A DNA stretch of 64,000 nucleotides from assembly GCF_018129385.1 (NCBI RefSeq), contig NZ_JAFCLN010000028.1, forward strand, positions 1 to 64,000, in the 5' to 3' direction. Shown piece by piece: positions 62,064 to 64,000 of this stretch (its first letter is position 1; every line of letters begins with the position of its first letter). The position numbers were made by a program, and so were the translations under genes. The notes beneath the pieces are model-generated. The model saw nothing but the letters and a program-made list of their open reading frames with translations. It ran no database searches and was not told the origin of the DNA. The stretch comes from Bradyrhizobium lablabi. GTDB lineage: Bacteria; Pseudomonadota; Alphaproteobacteria; Rhizobiales; Xanthobacteraceae.

Positions 62064-62387
62064 ATCCTGCTCTCGTGAGGCAAAGGGCTCGCAAAGCGCG
62101 CCGTTCAGACCTCGTTAACCCGGGTGTTCGACACTGCGCTTTGCCGCGCGGTCCCGGGTATTTCCTTGGGGTTCCCCCGGATATTGGCCCGGAAATTCTC
62201 CGGGAAATTCCGGCGTTTTGGCGTTCCGTCCTCTCTAGCAGAAGACCGGGCCAAGACAAGAACCCACAGGACTGACAAGCCGAGGTGCGACACGGGGCGC
62301 GGCACAGGGGTGTTGGGGTTTGGCGTTCGTTACGGGGATCGGCTCGAAGGATTCGGGTTGAACGGTTCTCGGCAGGAGACGGGTTTG
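62064..62387. other. 324-base divergent intergenic region
   Basis: No gene seen. It separates the minus-strand dehydrogenase from the plus-strand SH3 gene. Notable is CCCGGAAATTCTCCGGGAAATTCCGG (62190-62213), two GAAATTC units in near-palindromic surroundings, which could be a regulator site. A GGCAGGAGACGGGTTTG ribosome-binding stretch precedes the SH3 gene. Confidence 0.4.
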
Positions 62388-62912
62388 ATGGCGTGGGGGC
62401 GTGTTGGTTCGGTGCTGGTCCTGGCAGCGTTGATGCTGGGTGCGTCAGTCGGAACGGGACATTCGGCGAAGGATTCCGTCACCACCAGCGGCTTGCCGAT
62501 TCCGCGCTATGTCAGCCTCAAATCCGATCATGTGAATGTCCGCGCCGGCCCGACCAAGGACAATGACGTGGCCTGGACCTATACGCGCTCGGGCCTGCCG
62601 GTCGAGATCACGGCCGAATTCGAGAACTGGCGCAGGGTGCGCGATTCCGAAGGCGCCGAGGGCTGGGTCTATCACTCCATGCTGTCCGGCCGCCGCACCG
62701 CCGTCGTCACCATGAAGAGCAAGGACGATCTGGCGCCGATCTACGACCGCGCCGATCCGGGCAGCGCAATTGCCGCGCGGCTACAGGCCGGCGTGGTGAC
62801 GCAGGTGAAGAAGTGCACGGGTGGCTGGTGCCGCGTCGTCGGCAGCGGCTTTGACGGCTGGATCGAACAGCAGCGCCTGTGGGGCGTCTACGCCGACGAG
62901 AAGGTGGATTGA
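62388..62912 (+). CDS. Secreted bacterial SH3-domain protein
   Basis: 174 residues from ATG 62388. A signal peptide spans about 1-24 (VGSVLVLAALMLGASVGTGHSA). Two SH3b-like repeats follow. The first is VSLKSDHVNVRAGPTKDNDVAW...WRRVRDSEGAEGWVYHSML at about 40-100. The second is APIYDRADPGSAIAARL...WCRVVGSGFDGWIEQQRLWGVY at about 115-170. Such proteins bind peptidoglycan or other cell-envelope targets. It has no catalytic domain. It is convergent with irr; a palindromic element lies between them. Confidence 0.86.
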   Translation: MAWGRVGSVLVLAALMLGASVGTGHSAKDSVTTSGLPIPRYVSLKSDHVNVRAGPTKDNDVAWTYTRSGLPVEITAEFENWRRVRDSEGAEGWVYHSMLSGRRTAVVTMKSKDDLAPIYDRADPGSAIAARLQAGVVTQVKKCTGGWCRVVGSGFDGWIEQQRLWGVYADEKVD

Positions 62913-62931
62913 GTCCCCGAACAGAATGATG

Positions 62932-63021
62932 CCGTCATGCCCGGGCTTGACCCGGGCATCCACGTCTTTCTTTTCGCTGCCCCAAAAACGTGGATGGCCG
63001 GGACAAGCCCGGCCATGACGA
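62932..63021. repeat. GTCAT...ATGAC bounded palindromic element between convergent genes
   Basis: Begins GTCATGCCCGGGCTTGACCCGGGCATCCACG and ends CGTGGATGGCCGGGACAAGCCCGGCCATGACG. Inner hairpins GCCCGGG-CTTGA-CCCGGGC and GCCGGG-ACAAG-CCCGGC are perfect. It lies between the SH3 gene and irr, 23 bases from the irr stop, and may act as a shared 3'-end structure. Confidence 0.85.
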
Positions 63022-63043
63022 CTCAAATTCTGTCCGCGATGGT

Positions 63044-63535
63044 TCAGCGCTTCTTGCGCAGCCGCACGACCATGTCGACACGGGCGATCTCGTAGCCCTC
63101 GGGCACGTCAGGCATCTTCGAGAGCACCAGATGCGGGTCGGGAATGTCGACCAGCTCGTGGTTGTTCTCGAGATAGAAGTGATGGTGCGCCGTCACGTTG
63201 GTGTCGAAATAGGTCTTGGTGCCGTCGACGCTGACCTGGCGCAGCAGACCCGCATCGGTGAGCTGGTTGAGCGTGTTGTAGACGGTCGCCAGCGACACCG
63301 GAACTTTGGCCAGCGTTGCTTCCTCATAGAGCATTTCCGCGGTGAGGTGGCGCGCGCCCTTGCCGAACAGCAGCCAGCCCAAAGCCATGCGCTGGCGAGT
63401 GGGGCGGAGACCAGCGGCCTGCAACATTTCGTTGACGTCATGCCAGGGGCAGCCGGTCAACGTCGGCTGATGTCCAGCCGGGCGTGGCACGGAGTTACCC
63501 GCGTCGTCATTCAAGGTGGAAATGTCGTCGGTCAT
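63044..63535 (-). CDS. irr: Iron response regulator Irr (Fur family, heme-sensing)
   Basis: 163 residues. The heme regulatory motif is GCPWHD with Cys29 followed by Pro30; the second heme site is the His cluster AHHHF at 117-119. The Fur-type helix-turn-helix is in LRPTRQRMALGWLLF and VSLATVYNTLNQL. This is the Bradyrhizobium Irr pattern. Under iron limitation Irr represses heme biosynthesis and iron-storage genes and activates uptake genes by binding iron control elements; heme triggers its degradation. It is divergent from fabA with a 415-base region in between. Confidence 0.97.
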   Translation of the reverse strand: MTDDISTLNDDAGNSVPRPAGHQPTLTGCPWHDVNEMLQAAGLRPTRQRMALGWLLFGKGARHLTAEMLYEEATLAKVPVSLATVYNTLNQLTDAGLLRQVSVDGTKTYFDTNVTAHHHFYLENNHELVDIPDPHLVLSKMPDVPEGYEIARVDMVVRLRKKR

Positions 63536-63880
63536 ATTCAGGTCGGGCCCGTACTCGCGATTTTTGGCACTATTGCTATGGAATATAGAGGGAAATCTCT
63601 CAGATGCAAGTTTTTCGCAACTAGAACCCGGGCAGGTCCCAAGCGGAACGGGACAGGGTTAAGCCGGAACAAGCAGCCCAAAACAGCAATTTACCCCTGC
63701 CAATGCTTTGCCGCGTGCAAATGCCTGTGTTAAGAGCGCCCGACTTTAGCTATGCGATTTCGGCAAAGGCGAGCGCCGGTTGCCGCAGGGCTGTCCTGAC
63801 CCGCGGAAACCAATGGACGTAAGGCGCTTTGGCCTCGCGGAAGTTTTAAGCCATTCCGCACGAAGCGCCCTTCGGGACTA
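63536..63880. other. Irr-fabA divergent intergenic region, left part
   Basis: 345 bases with no gene. A-T-rich AAGTTTTTCGCAACTAGAAC near 63608-63627 and a stretch with GGAATATAGAGG near 63582 could hold the irr promoter. I do not find a perfect iron control element TTTAGAA-N3-TTCTAAA. The rest of the gap is the palindromic element at 63881-63928. Confidence 0.4.
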
Positions 63881-63928
63881 GCATGATCCGGAAAAGTGGA
63901 TACCGGTTTTCCGAGATGATCATGCTCA
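63881..63928. repeat. Palindromic element AGCATGATC...GATCATGCT, short form, copy 5
   Basis: Same architecture as copies 1 and 2: AGCATGATCCGGAAAAGTGG and ATACCGGTTTTCCG followed by GATGATCATGCTC. It ends 22 bases before the fabA start codon. Confidence 0.85.
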
Positions 63929-63950
63929 CGCAAATGAGGTTTTGAGACGA

Positions 63951-64000
63951 TGCTGGATCGCCGCAACGGCTACGAATATGAGGATTTGCTGGCCTGCGGC
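63951..64000 (+). CDS. fabA: 3-hydroxydecanoyl-ACP dehydratase FabA (N-terminal fragment, runs off right edge)
   Basis: Only 16 full codons are visible: MLDRRNGYEYEDLLAC and the start of the next residues. This N-terminus matches remembered FabA proteins of Bradyrhizobium. FabA dehydrates beta-hydroxydecanoyl-ACP and isomerises the product to start unsaturated fatty acid synthesis; it is habitually encoded next to irr in rhizobia. Preceded by an element of the GAGCATGATC family. The fragment is too short for residue-level checks. Confidence 0.75.

Noticed and set aside
63536..63950. Iron control element for Irr between irr and fabA
   Set aside because: Searched for TTTAGAA-N3-TTCTAAA and close variants; only a partial CTAGAAC is visible, insufficient to call.

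Overview
The window is a GC-rich (roughly 64 percent), densely coding alphaproteobacterial chromosome segment. Everything recognisable points to Bradyrhizobium or a close relative in the Nitrobacteraceae: an Irr regulator with the heme-regulatory Cys-Pro motif, next to fabA; a sigma-32 promoter plus ROSE-type RNA thermometer ahead of a small heat-shock gene; a TsaE-sugar kinase fusion beside a DivL-like kinase; AddAB in place of RecBCD; and several families of short palindromic repeats. There is no phage, CRISPR array or complete insertion sequence. The only mobile-element trace is a possible transposase C-terminus at the left edge.

Layout. 1-2036: possible transposase end, NDUFA9-like NAD(P)-binding protein (-), tRNA-Leu(CAG) with a clear promoter, short RNase D-like exonuclease. 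2155-8194 (+): lptC-lptA-lptB-rpoN-hpf-ptsN, i.e. LPS transport, sigma-54, ribosome hibernation and nitrogen PTS. 8236-10845 (-): acetyltransferase, APH-like kinase, then hsp20-DUF1150 with its RpoH promoter, thermometer and terminator. 10881-15230 (-): ugpBAEC glycerol-3-phosphate importer with a Pho-box-like site. 15532-18390: CoA-transferase, divergent ohr/ohrR, GIY-YIG protein, tRNA-Ala(GGC) with a long hairpin on its 3' end. 18469-26994: TIGR02300 protein, aroA, a nucleotidyltransferase-like pair, Bug-type binding protein, cmk, rpsA, sppA, ihfB. 27070-34419: lapA, trpFBA, accD-folC, phosphoesterase, convergent ATP-dependent DNA ligase.

34461-49139 (-) is a long block: dut and coaBC at one end, then divL-like kinase, tsaE-amgK fusion, PilZ protein, murU-like nucleotidyltransferase, addB-addA and trxA. 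It links cell-cycle signalling, peptidoglycan recycling, tRNA modification and recombinational repair. 49147-52443 holds ubiB-ubiE (-) and mutM (+). 52756-54447 holds two tandem ParA-like ATPases. 54690-62912 holds gamma-glutamyltransferase, a degenerate trypsin-fold protein, a ThiF/MoeB protein, an aldo/keto reductase with a divergent LysR regulator, a 2-hydroxyacid dehydrogenase and an SH3 protein. irr (-) and the start of fabA (+) close the window.

The most unusual items are: an RHH antitoxin-like domain fused to CoaBC, with a matching triple GCTAGC palindrome at its promoter; the TsaE-AmgK fusion with nearby MurU; the tyrosine in the H-box of the DivL-like kinase; the tandem ParA pair with conserved upstream hairpins; and the palindromic repeats, including an 18-bp inverted repeat overlapping the CCA end of tRNA-Ala. 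Gene identities come from motif recognition and remembered family features, not from database searches.
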